Source of the DNA: Arenibacter troitsensis
GTDB lineage: Bacteria > Bacteroidota > Bacteroidia > Flavobacteriales > Flavobacteriaceae
DNA: 64,000 bases
Direction of reading: 5' to 3'
Assembly: GCF_900177645.1 (NCBI RefSeq)
Contig: NZ_FXAO01000011.1
Span: 83,737-147,736 of the forward strand
Both the position numbers and the translations under genes were made by a program. This document shows, one piece after another, positions 36,183-44,430 of the stretch; position 1 is the stretch's first letter; each line of letters opens with the position of its first letter. The notes under the pieces are model-generated. The model saw only the letters and a program-made list of their open reading frames with translations. It was not told the DNA's origin and ran no database searches.

Positions 36183-38060
36183 ATGTTTAAAATAAAATTC
36201 AGCATATTTATCAAAACCTTGGTCATAGTTCTTGGTTCTATTCCTGCTTTATTCTCCCAAATAAAACAGATGGAGGAGCGTCCACCAAATATTGTTTGGA
36301 TTACCTCCGAGGATAATTCCAAGCACTACCTTGAACTTTTTGACAACAATGGCATACCCACCCCCAATATTGAATCCCTGGCTAAAAACGGTTTAATATT
36401 TGATCGTGCTTTCTCCAATGCCCCAGTTTGTAGCGTAGCCAGATCGGCCATAATAACAGGTTGTTTTGGACCACGTATCGGGGCCCAATACCATAGAAAA
36501 ATTGTGACGGTCCCAATGCCCGATTCGCTCAAAATGTTTCCGACATATTTAAGACAGGTAGGCTATTTTACCACCAACAATAGCAAGGAAGATTATAATA
36601 TAATAAAAAATGACGGTGTTTGGGACGAATCTTCCAAGAATGCCAGCTGGAAAAACAGGAATGAAAATCAACCCTTTTTCCATGTTTTCAATATTGGGGT
36701 ATCACATGAGTCCAGCATGCACTTCACTGCTGGGGATATGGAAACTACTCTGCCTGAAACTGACCAAACCTCATTTAAAATACAGCCCAACCATCCCAAT
36801 ACCGAGCTATTTAAATACACCAACGCCCTGTACAGGGATAAAATTAGGGAAATGGACAGGCAGGTCGGAAACGTGATCAACGAACTTAAAACCGATGGAA
36901 GACTGGACGACACCTTTATTTTTTACTTTGGCGATCATGGCGGTGTATTGCCAGGAAGCAAAGGCTATCTGTACGAAACCGGACTCCACGTCCCTATGGT
37001 AGTCCACGTTCCTAAAAAATATAAACATCTCGTAAATAGTCCTATTGGTAGCACCGTAAAAGGCTTTGTAAGCTTTATTGATTTGGCTCCAACAGTATTA
37101 CAACTTGCAGGAATAAGCATACCACAGGGAATGGATGGTAAGCCATTTTTAGGCAAGGAGATAAAGAATGACGAATTAAATGCCCGCGATGAAACCTATA
37201 GTTATGCGGATAGGTTCGATGAAAAATATGATATGGTGAGGGCCATAAGAAAAGGGAAATATAAATATATTAGAAACTATCAGCCCTTTAATTTTGATGG
37301 CTTAATGAACAACTATCGTTACAAGCAAATGGCTTACCAAGAATGGCAGGCAATGTACAACAAAGGAGAACTGACCAAAATACAATCTGCCTTCTTTGAA
37401 TCGCGCCCACCAGAAATGCTTTTTGATATTGATGCGGACCCTTATGAAACAAAAAATCTGGCCAATGACCCAACGTATAAAACTACTGTTAGCGACCTGC
37501 GTAACAGACTCAATTCTTGGGTAAAAGGAATGCCGGACCTGTCATTTTATCCAGAACATGTCCTTATAGAAAAGGCTTTTGAAAACCCTGTGGCTTATGG
37601 GACTAAACACAAAAAGGACATTGAAAAATATATTGAAATTGCAGATCTGGGACTTTTAAGCTTTAAGGATGCCAAAAAAGCTTTGAGTACGGCCTTGGAT
37701 TCTTCGGATCCATGGGAAAGATATTGGGCAATAATCGTCTGCAGTACTTTTGGAAAACAGGCCATGTCATTGGCGCCGAAAATTAAAGCAATGGCCAACA
37801 AGGATACAGAACGTATTAACAGGGTACGTGCGGCAGAATTTCTGGCAATTTTAAAACAATTGGATCCGTCCGCGATAATGACAAAGGCTTTGTACGAGTC
37901 CGATAAGCCCAGTGAGGCCCTTTTAATATTAAACGCTATGGTGTTGATGAATTCCGGTAAATTCAATTATAATTTTGATATCCACCTGGACCAAATATCC
38001 AAAGTGGTTTCGGAAGATTCGGAAGTGATGCGCAGATTGGAATTCCTAAAAGTACAATAA
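36183..38060 (+). CDS. S1-family sulfatase with CSVAR motif and helical C-terminal extension
   Basis: A 625-residue exported sulfatase, signal peptide KTLVIVLGSIPALFSQ. Metal-binding segment WITSEDNSKHYL (Glu43-Asp44 replaces the usual Asp-Asp), then the maturation region CSVAR with Cys83 and Arg87: the Pro normally at the third position is Val. The rest of the fold is intact (YFGDHGGVLPGSKGYLYETGLHVPMVVH). After about residue 490 an all-helical extension (LLSFKDAKKALSTALDSSDPWERYWAI, ...RVRAAEFLAIL) looks HEAT-like. Proteins with this combination are found in Bacteroidetes and Planctomycetes and are usually called heparan N-sulfatase-like. It probably acts with the neighbouring carbohydrate genes. 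Whether the variant motif is matured as usual is uncertain. Confidence 0.9.
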   Translation: MFKIKFSIFIKTLVIVLGSIPALFSQIKQMEERPPNIVWITSEDNSKHYLELFDNNGIPTPNIESLAKNGLIFDRAFSNAPVCSVARSAIITGCFGPRIGAQYHRKIVTVPMPDSLKMFPTYLRQVGYFTTNNSKEDYNIIKNDGVWDESSKNASWKNRNENQPFFHVFNIGVSHESSMHFTAGDMETTLPETDQTSFKIQPNHPNTELFKYTNALYRDKIREMDRQVGNVINELKTDGRLDDTFIFYFGDHGGVLPGSKGYLYETGLHVPMVVHVPKKYKHLVNSPIGSTVKGFVSFIDLAPTVLQLAGISIPQGMDGKPFLGKEIKNDELNARDETYSYADRFDEKYDMVRAIRKGKYKYIRNYQPFNFDGLMNNYRYKQMAYQEWQAMYNKGELTKIQSAFFESRPPEMLFDIDADPYETKNLANDPTYKTTVSDLRNRLNSWVKGMPDLSFYPEHVLIEKAFENPVAYGTKHKKDIEKYIEIADLGLLSFKDAKKALSTALDSSDPWERYWAIIVCSTFGKQAMSLAPKIKAMANKDTERINRVRAAEFLAILKQLDPSAIMTKALYESDKPSEALLILNAMVLMNSGKFNYNFDIHLDQISKVVSEDSEVMRRLEFLKVQ

Positions 38061-38114
38061 GCCAATCTTTTAAAATTATTGAATTACGGATCGGGAATAA
38101 AATTCATTTCCCCA

Positions 38115-39464
38115 TCATGGTCTTGTAATGTTTCTAAGTGCCGGCAGTGGACAACTTACCGTAGTCATATACAGAGGATTCTGTTTATGGCCCGAAGGGT
38201 GAAAACATTCATAGGGCGCTCCATATTCCTTCCCCTTTCTAAAGTCGTTCTGGCGTAAATCATCTATGTATTCCTTTGCCAATCCTTGGGCGAGTTTATA
38301 ATTGGTTTTGGCTATGGCATAACAAACCCATCCAGTTGGAGTACCCCAATAGGCTCCGTTCTGGTAGGTATTTTTCTGAGCCAATGAAAATTCCCATGCC
38401 GAGGAAGCGCTAAAGTCATCTGTAGTTAAAATGTGCCTAATATTGCCTTTATAAGATAAATGCCCATTTACGTAGGCTTGGGCCAAGAACCTACTTGTCC
38501 TTTCGTTTGCCTCCCTGTCCAAAATTTCGTAATAGACGGCCAATGCCGTGGACCAAACGTCCGCTTGACTTCCTTTGCCGTTCGAAGCTTTGAGCATGCC
38601 CCTTTCATCCATAAACACCAACGGTAAGGCCTCCTTAATTTTATTGGCTATCACAGTGTATTTTTCCGCTTTTTCTTGATTGTTTTGTTTTTCAAACAAT
38701 TCGGATAGCTCCAAAGCAGCCTTAAATTTTAATATGGACGGATAACAAAGATCCCCAGTAATGGTCATCACATCCCTAAAACCAAAATCAATGCCCCTAA
38801 AATAGTCCGTGGTAGTAACTATATGATTATCCAATCTAGATGGAGGTACATTAAAGGCAATTTCAAGTCGGTCCATAAGGCTCATTCCATTAATTTCCTT
38901 GTCCAAAATTGACAGATCTTGAGTTGTTGCCACATAATAACGGGCCATATGTATAAAGAAAAACTGATCCCCATAGGGCGGGGTTCTACCAAACTCAGGA
39001 GTACCCTGTTCTTCAAAACTATAGGTGCCTGGAAAATATATGGGCAATCCGTCATCCATGCGGATATGATCTGCTATGGCACCTAACGGCACCATAGCGC
39101 CATTTTTAGTAAGCCATGTCCGATCTGCTTGGGTGGAAGCCGTTAACAATAACATATGCCTTTGTTCTTCCCCGGAAATAAATCCGGATTCCAAGGACAT
39201 GGCATAATCCCGGATCCAGAAAGCCGGATAACTACCCCTACCCCCAGGTTTTACCAATATTCCACCAGTATTGTTTGTACCCATTTGATCGGTAATCCGC
39301 TCCCCAGGGTAAATACGGGAACTGTCAATGATGGTTTTGGTTAATATTTCCAGAAATTTAAAATCCTTGTCACTTAAAATAGCGCCCTTGTCCGGGATTT
39401 TGGATTGCCCATGCCCCAATGATACTAAAGTCAGGAATAAAAAGGATAATATTGGTTGTTTCAT
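38115..39464 (-). CDS. Secreted six-hairpin (alpha/alpha)6-barrel protein, probable glycosidase
   Basis: A 449-residue exported protein (signal ILSFLFLTLVSLGHGQ). The body is helical with conserved aromatic and acidic clusters: YPAFWIRDYAMSLESG, TYSFEEQGTPEFGRTPPYGDQFFFIHMARYY, GIDFGFRDVMTITGDLCYPSILKFKAALEL and the C-terminal SAWEFSLAQKNTYQNGAYWGTPTGW. This layout resembles six-hairpin glycosidases, in which an RDY/RDF-type motif and acidic residues line the active site. I cannot assign a GH family. The frame opens at 39497, but the ATG at 39464 is followed at once by the signal peptide. It converges on the sulfatase gene (55-bp gap) and may cooperate with it in glycan degradation. Confidence 0.7.
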   Translation of the reverse strand: MKQPILSFLFLTLVSLGHGQSKIPDKGAILSDKDFKFLEILTKTIIDSSRIYPGERITDQMGTNNTGGILVKPGGRGSYPAFWIRDYAMSLESGFISGEEQRHMLLLTASTQADRTWLTKNGAMVPLGAIADHIRMDDGLPIYFPGTYSFEEQGTPEFGRTPPYGDQFFFIHMARYYVATTQDLSILDKEINGMSLMDRLEIAFNVPPSRLDNHIVTTTDYFRGIDFGFRDVMTITGDLCYPSILKFKAALELSELFEKQNNQEKAEKYTVIANKIKEALPLVFMDERGMLKASNGKGSQADVWSTALAVYYEILDREANERTSRFLAQAYVNGHLSYKGNIRHILTTDDFSASSAWEFSLAQKNTYQNGAYWGTPTGWVCYAIAKTNYKLAQGLAKEYIDDLRQNDFRKGKEYGAPYECFHPSGHKQNPLYMTTVSCPLPALRNITRP

Positions 39465-39764
39465 ATGATTTGTTATTGTCTTGAAATTAATTACCATGCA
39501 CCCTTCAATGGCACGGTTCCAAAGTGCAAAAGTAAAATATGTACCAAAAATTTATTGAGCATCCTAAAACGCTACATTTGATCGAACTAAAATGTACAAG
39601 ATTGACTTATGAAAAGGGAATTTCCCTAAATTTAAGCAAACAATTTTAACCGTACACAAATCTTTAGGTACAAGCGTCACCAACTTGTTCCGCCCAAAGT
39701 GGAAAAGGCAACCGACAAAGACAATTTTCCAGATTTGGTAGATTACAAACAAAAAGGAACAACT

Positions 39765-40691
39765 ATGCAAACAATATTAGGGGCGGGTGGCGCCATTGGA
39801 ATGGAACTGGCCAAGGCTTTAACGGAATATACCAGCAAAATAAAGTTGGTAAATAGACATCCGGAAAAGGTAAATGATACGGACCAACTTTTTCCTGCTG
39901 ACCTTTTGGATAGAGCAAAGGTTTTTGAAGCAGTACAAGGCTCCAGAATTGTGTATGTCACCGTTGGATTTCCGTACAAGCTTAAAATTTGGCAGCAGAA
40001 CTGGCCAAAATTCATAAAATACGTAATCGATGCCTGCATAGAACACAAATGCAAATTGGTGTTTTTTGACAATATATACATGTATGACCCCAATTTTTTG
40101 GATGGAATGAATGAGGAAACACCTATTAATCCCCCAAGCAAAAAAGGGAAGGTTCGTGCCGAAATAGCAGGCATGATTATGGAAAAGGTAAAAAAGGGAG
40201 AACTAGAAGCTTTGATTGCCCGTTCAGCAGATTTTTACGGCCCTAATATTAAGAATTCCAGTATATTGACCGAGATGGTATTCAAACCCTTGAGTACCGG
40301 CAAAAAAGCCAATTGGATGGCTTCGTTAAATTACAAACACTCCTTTACCTACACTCCAGATGCGGCTAAAGCCACTGCCCTGCTAGGCAATTCACCCCAG
40401 GCCTACAATCAGGTATGGCATTTACCTACTGCCAAAAATCCCTACACAGGAAAAGAATGGATAGAGGCCATTGCAGGTGAAATGGGGGTTAAGCCTAGAT
40501 TTCAGGTGGCCAGCCGGCTAATTATAAAGATACTAGGACTTTTTATTCCCGTTATGAGGGAAATGCCCGAAATGATGTATCAATACGACAGGGACTATGT
40601 TTTTAATTCAGATAAATTTGACAGTCACTATAATTTTAAGACCACTCCCTATTTAGAAGGCATTAAAGAAATTGTTAGATCTGATTATTAA
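39765..40691 (+). CDS. NAD-dependent epimerase/dehydratase family protein
   Basis: A 308-residue short-chain dehydrogenase of the extended type. The nucleotide-binding loop GAGGAIG is at residues 6-12; later come VYVTVGFPYKLKIWQQNW, FFDNIYMYDP (with Tyr in the YxxxK region replaced by a less standard pattern), and IARSADFYGPNIKNS, a typical substrate-side motif. Such proteins in Bacteroidetes are often annotated as NAD(P)H-binding or sugar epimerases. The ATG at 39765 gives the family start; an earlier ATG-free extension to 39699 is unlikely. It stands alone in its orientation. Substrate is unknown. Confidence 0.85.
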   Translation: MQTILGAGGAIGMELAKALTEYTSKIKLVNRHPEKVNDTDQLFPADLLDRAKVFEAVQGSRIVYVTVGFPYKLKIWQQNWPKFIKYVIDACIEHKCKLVFFDNIYMYDPNFLDGMNEETPINPPSKKGKVRAEIAGMIMEKVKKGELEALIARSADFYGPNIKNSSILTEMVFKPLSTGKKANWMASLNYKHSFTYTPDAAKATALLGNSPQAYNQVWHLPTAKNPYTGKEWIEAIAGEMGVKPRFQVASRLIIKILGLFIPVMREMPEMMYQYDRDYVFNSDKFDSHYNFKTTPYLEGIKEIVRSDY

Positions 40692-40856
40692 AAGGAACAC
40701 CTATAATATTTTTCCGGTTTACTGCTTTTTGTCACGTTTTATTGCTGATTCATTGGAGTGCCATTCACCAATATGTTTGGATTCCCGTTGGTTAACGTTT
40801 GGAGAATGGCACCGTTGCAATACAGATTGATGTTTAAAACTACTTTTGTAGAGATC

Positions 40857-41426
40857 CTAGGTACCGGACATAATGGCCTGTGGCACTATATTCTTAACAG
40901 GCTTTATACTCTTTAAGTACGCATATATTGCCTTTATGTCCTCATCTGGCAACTTGGAATATCCTTCCCAAGGCATTGGGGGCAATAAGGGCCTACTATT
41001 ATCCAACCCTTTATATTTCCCTTCTTTTATGGACTTCACAAATTGCTCCTCGGACCAAAATCCTATACCCGTAGCATCCGGTGTTAAATTACCGGCGAAA
41101 GAGGTGCCCCAAGGTCCTATTGCTGCGGTACTGTTCATATTAAACAACACATAGCCCCCTACGGCTTGCGGATCGTATTCCGGTAAAATCTCATTGGAAT
41201 CATGTCCGGATAACAATCTATCGGGATCTGGCACCGGACCTCTTGGGGTCATAACTTTAGGGGAGTGACAATCGTTGCACCCTAAAGTAGCAACCAACAA
41301 TTCCCCTCGTTGTATTTGATTAACAGCGCTAGGTAATTCTGCTTTTGCTACTTCCTTTTGTTTTGGTGAGCCACATGCACATATCATTAGGCCGGTGACG
41401 GCAAGCGTTAAAAGTGTTTTTTTCAT
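40857..41426 (-). CDS. Monohaem c-type cytochrome lipoprotein
   Basis: A 189-residue electron carrier. The signal ends in LMICAC (Cys18, lipobox-like), followed by one haem-binding motif CNDCH (Cys50, Cys53, His54) and a Met in LPPMPWEG that probably serves as the distal ligand. The segments MTPRGPVPDPDRLLSGHD and GPWGTSFAGNLTPDATGIGFW are those of a cytochrome c family that in many bacteria accompanies two-subunit molybdenum hydroxylases or alcohol dehydrogenases. It could accept electrons from the IorAB-like enzymes of this window, though those genes are 15 kb or more away. It is convergent with the dehydrogenase gene. Confidence 0.9.
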   Translation of the reverse strand: MKKTLLTLAVTGLMICACGSPKQKEVAKAELPSAVNQIQRGELLVATLGCNDCHSPKVMTPRGPVPDPDRLLSGHDSNEILPEYDPQAVGGYVLFNMNSTAAIGPWGTSFAGNLTPDATGIGFWSEEQFVKSIKEGKYKGLDNSRPLLPPMPWEGYSKLPDEDIKAIYAYLKSIKPVKNIVPQAIMSGT

Positions 41427-41776
41427 AAACTTTAAATTTAGATGTTACTTCATGGGTATAAGGCCATTTAGTTTTAATTACACGGCCCATAAGACCATAG
41501 GATGGTTGTAAATTTTGCTTAACAAAGGAAAACAGAAAGTGCAATGCTGGCAATCACATAAGTATGTGAATTATTGGGGCTTTTTTTTAAAAAGAGTATG
41601 TTAGGACAATACTAACATTGAGGCCTTTATGAACTCTGGAAAACCAAAGACTTCCTAAAAAATTACTTGGGAGGGACTATATCCCAACTAACCATATCCA
41701 ATCTGTACTAAAAAGTGAAAAACTTTTGCCGTAAATACTTAACTTTCCAAACACAGAGTGTGAGACTACTATAAGC
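41427..41776. other. Divergent intergenic region, no clear element
   Basis: About 350 bp between the cytochrome gene and the lyase-like gene. A small AAAAGT/ACTTTT inverted repeat near 41710-41727 is the only structure seen. No coding frame or recognised promoter box stands out. Confidence 0.35.
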
Positions 41777-42994
41777 ATGAAACCTATTACTATTATTCTA
41801 TCGGTAACGATCCTCTTTAACATTAACACCCTATTAAACAAGGACAAAAAGAGGCCCTTAGCAGTTCCTACTGGAATTCTTGTTTCTGCGGAGGAGTTAT
41901 GCAAAATAAAGGAAATGGCCGCTTCTGGACATGAACCGCATAGTACCAATGTGGATCTTTTTCTTCATTATATAGACAGTTTAATGCAGGCTTCAACGGC
42001 TTGGCCCCTTTTGGAAGACGAAGTTGTGATTTCCAATCGCAGTTCCAACGATCCAATTCAACTAAGTTCCAATGGCGGGAAACTGGCCTATGGCTCTGCA
42101 ATAGCCTGGCATTTGACAGGAAATAAAAAATATGCGGACAAAGCCAAAACCCTTATTTTGGATCTTAGTCGCACCCATGGATACCGGAATGCGGAGCATC
42201 AAGATTTTCATTGGGGAGCCCAAGGAATTCTGAACTTGGCCAGGGGAGGCACGCCTTATATTTATGCTGCCGATCTCCTAGAGGGTTGGACAGGTTGGAC
42301 GAAGAACGATAAATTAAAATATCAACTCTGGCTACGCGATGTGATGTACCCAAAAGTAGCTTGGGCAAGTAGGACAAGGAAAAACAATTGGGGAGTTGCT
42401 GCCTCCTTTTCAGCGGCACTTATTTCATATTACCTCATGGACCGGAAACAATGGAAACTAAAAGAAATAAGTCCGTCACCTAAGAAAATGTCCCCCAAGG
42501 AAGCTTTTGAATCGCATAACGAGTATCAACTTGGCCGCTTAAAAACATCCCTGGATTGGAAAATGGATGCCAAAGTAGCCCTATGGGGCATTTTGCCCAA
42601 TGGTGCAATCCCGGAAGAAATAAGGCGGGGCAAGGATCCAATTGATGGTGACTATTTACCATCCAGCGGAAGTGGCACGGAGTATACAATGACACATATT
42701 GAACACCTTACCGCCCATGCCGAATTTTTAAAACGACTAGGTGATAATTCGCTATATGACCATGTTGAAAATGATGGATCAGGTTCTCTTTTCCAAGCCT
42801 ATATGTACGTAATAAACAACCCGATAAAATCGCATTGTTTTACTAAGAATAGGATAAATGCACTGTATATGGCCTACAACCACTATAAAGATAAGGCCAT
42901 GTTAAATTCAATATTGGAGTGTGGACCGGGAAATATTTCAGGACAGCGGCTAGCGTTATTTGGGCGTTTGACCCATCCTTTGAACATGCCATAA
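41777..42994 (+). CDS. Alginate-lyase-like secreted polysaccharide lyase
   Basis: A 405-residue protein with an N-terminal hydrophobic segment (ITIILSVTILFNINTLL) and an (alpha/alpha) barrel of the alginate lyase superfamily. Key segments: LAYGSAIAWHLTGNKKYADKAKTLILDLSRTHGY, HWGAQGILNLARGGTPYIYAADLLEG, RKNNWGVAASFSAALISYYL (the NNW/NNHG-type motif that carries a neutralising Asn), SGSGTEYTMTHIEHLTAHAEFLKRLG. It would eliminate at uronic acid residues, consistent with a uronate-containing algal glycan. The C-terminus ends at LTHPLNMP; an alternative open frame runs past the stop for about 30 codons. Exact PL family is not assignable by eye. Confidence 0.78.
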   Translation: MKPITIILSVTILFNINTLLNKDKKRPLAVPTGILVSAEELCKIKEMAASGHEPHSTNVDLFLHYIDSLMQASTAWPLLEDEVVISNRSSNDPIQLSSNGGKLAYGSAIAWHLTGNKKYADKAKTLILDLSRTHGYRNAEHQDFHWGAQGILNLARGGTPYIYAADLLEGWTGWTKNDKLKYQLWLRDVMYPKVAWASRTRKNNWGVAASFSAALISYYLMDRKQWKLKEISPSPKKMSPKEAFESHNEYQLGRLKTSLDWKMDAKVALWGILPNGAIPEEIRRGKDPIDGDYLPSSGSGTEYTMTHIEHLTAHAEFLKRLGDNSLYDHVENDGSGSLFQAYMYVINNPIKSHCFTKNRINALYMAYNHYKDKAMLNSILECGPGNISGQRLALFGRLTHPLNMP

Positions 42995-43080
42995 AATACA
43001 ATCACATATCAATTTTAAATAACACTTTGCTCGCCCCAAATAACCCTTGGACCAATTTCTATAAAGCCTTTGGACCGGAT

Positions 43081-43237
43081 AAATAAAAGGTATTAAACCT
43101 CAGGGCAAGCCCTGAACCCAATAATAGGAATCGATTCAAGGGTCGAGTATCGAACCTAAATCCCGCCGAAAAAGGCGGGATTAGTTCAACCTGCAATTTT
43201 CAGTGCGTTTTACTGATTTCTAAAAATTGAGTTTCAC
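43081..43237 (+). repeat. Dispersed 157-bp repeat with nested palindromes, copy 1
   Basis: Close to 90% identical by eye to 49244-49399, same orientation. It contains TCAGGGC-AA-GCCCTGA (a perfect 7-bp stem), a degenerate form of a second short stem, and ATCCCGCC-GAAAAA-GGCGGGAT (8-bp stem), and ends in AATTGAGTTTCAC. The rest of the 332-bp gap 42995-43326 shows no gene. Confidence 0.8.
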
Positions 43238-43326
43238 AACTAAAATTGCCTGCATTTCCTATTCCGCAATACCATAAAAGCCTATTAATTTTACTATCTT
43301 ACCCACGAAATTCCATCTCTAAAACC

Positions 43327-43764
43327 ATGCAAAAGACAACCTCGTTCCTCCAAGACAATTTTAACGGACTGCAACACCTAGGTCTTCCGGTTTCAAATCT
43401 AAAAGCCTCTGTAGAATTCTATGAATCACTTGGTTTTAAACGGATTATGACCTCACAGGTAGAGGTAGTCCACGAAAATGATGCTATACTTGTGGCCATG
43501 ATGGAACGCCAGCGGGTAATCATTGAACTCTACCAGGTTACTAAAAAAGAAATGACAGAATTAAAGTCGCGCAAGGATGGGCATGTAGATCATATTGCCT
43601 TTGATGTGAACGATGTTGAAAAGGCCTTTAAGGAGCTTAAGGAAGGTGGATTTACCATGATTGAAGAGAAACCCGTATTCCTTGATTTTTGGGAAAAGGG
43701 TTGCAAATATTTCGCCATAAGGGGGTTGGATGGTGAAAAACTGGAATTCAACCAAATTATGTAA
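43327..43764 (+). CDS. VOC (glyoxalase/bleomycin resistance) family protein
   Basis: A 145-residue protein of two beta-alpha-beta-beta-beta modules. It opens with GLQHLGLPVSNLKASVEFYESLGF (His17, the first metal ligand position), continues with HVDHIAFDVNDVEKAFKEL and ends with GLDGEKLEFNQIM, where Glu is the usual last ligand. The arrangement fits a metal-dependent lactoylglutathione lyase-like or dioxygenase-like enzyme. The frame is open back to 43246, but the ATG at 43327 begins 14 codons before the first strand and is preferred. It is cytoplasmic and unlinked to its neighbours. Substrate unknown. Confidence 0.85.
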   Translation: MQKTTSFLQDNFNGLQHLGLPVSNLKASVEFYESLGFKRIMTSQVEVVHENDAILVAMMERQRVIIELYQVTKKEMTELKSRKDGHVDHIAFDVNDVEKAFKELKEGGFTMIEEKPVFLDFWEKGCKYFAIRGLDGEKLEFNQIM

Positions 43765-43834
43765 GGCTTTTAAACAAGCCCAAATTGCCCCTCTTTTCCT
43801 GTTAAAAACTACCCAAAAGTATGAGGTTTAAGAG

Positions 43835-44116
43835 CTATTCGTACTGACACAAGTAGGAGGTTTGTCCTATCGATTTGACCTTGAAGGAAGTATTGGCGCC
43901 CACCTCAAATGAGGTGCCAGCCTTATAGGATTTCCATTCGGTTTCCCCGGGCAGCAAAGCAATTAATTCGCCCTCTACCACCTTCATGGTTTCCTTGGCC
44001 GTAGTACCAAATTCATACTCCCCTGGTTCCATTACCCCAATCGTAGATTTTCCTATAGCCGAGGTATAACCCAACGATTTTACCGTTCCATCAAAATATT
44101 CGTTGCTCGAGATCAT
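43835..44116 (-). CDS. ppnP: Pyrimidine/purine nucleoside phosphorylase
   Basis: A 93-residue cupin-type protein of the PpnP (YaiE, DUF1255) family, which splits nucleosides with phosphate to free base and ribose 1-phosphate. Recognisable segments are NEYFDGTVKSLGY, TIGVMEPGEYEFGT, KETMKVVEGELIALLPGE and GTSFEVGANTSFKVK, all in the normal order and at full length. It is a single-gene unit with a promoter box just upstream. It is cytoplasmic and a housekeeping salvage enzyme, not a part of the glycan pathway. Confidence 0.93.
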   Translation of the reverse strand: MISSNEYFDGTVKSLGYTSAIGKSTIGVMEPGEYEFGTTAKETMKVVEGELIALLPGETEWKSYKAGTSFEVGANTSFKVKSIGQTSYLCQYE

Positions 44117-44140
44117 AAATTTCTTTTATCAAATAGCTCG

Positions 44141-44148
44141 CAAATATA
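44141..44148 (-). promoter_or_regulatory. Bacteroidetes -7 box (TAnnTTTG) upstream of ppnP
   Basis: Minus-strand TATATTTG, a full match to the consensus -7 element, 24 bp before the ppnP start. No clear -33 TTG is seen at standard spacing, so confidence is moderate. Confidence 0.45.
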
Positions 44149-44430
44149 AAGAAAGGAAGTTCAGTGTACACCTATCCATTCAATTTTAATCTTTACCAAC
44201 TACTTTTGTAATTCCAACAATTCCAATCCTAAAAGTACTTCCCCCCCCACTAATCCCTTATTCTTGGCCTTTCATTACAAAGATCATTTTTAAAGTTGGC
44301 CGGATATAATATCTTATAGACCAAATAATTATTGAGGAACAAATGAATATCAAAAAGTGGGTCCTAAAAATTAAACCTCTCTAAAACAAGATAAAAATTC
44401 CCTACATTTAGACAAGGATAACCATATAAC
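44149..44430. other. Intergenic region with C8 tract
   Basis: Part of a 314-bp gap between ppnP and the next gene. An uninterrupted run of eight C (44241-44248) stands out in the AT-rich background. No gene or clear hairpin was found. Confidence 0.4.

Noticed and set aside
39573..39580. TACATTTG as promoter box for the dehydrogenase gene
   Set aside because: It matches the -7 consensus, but the nearest upstream TTG is only 15 bp away and the leader would be about 180 bases long.
41329..41553. 74-codon minus-strand frame over the cytochrome c start
   Set aside because: It overlaps the clear cytochrome gene in another frame and has no family-like motifs.
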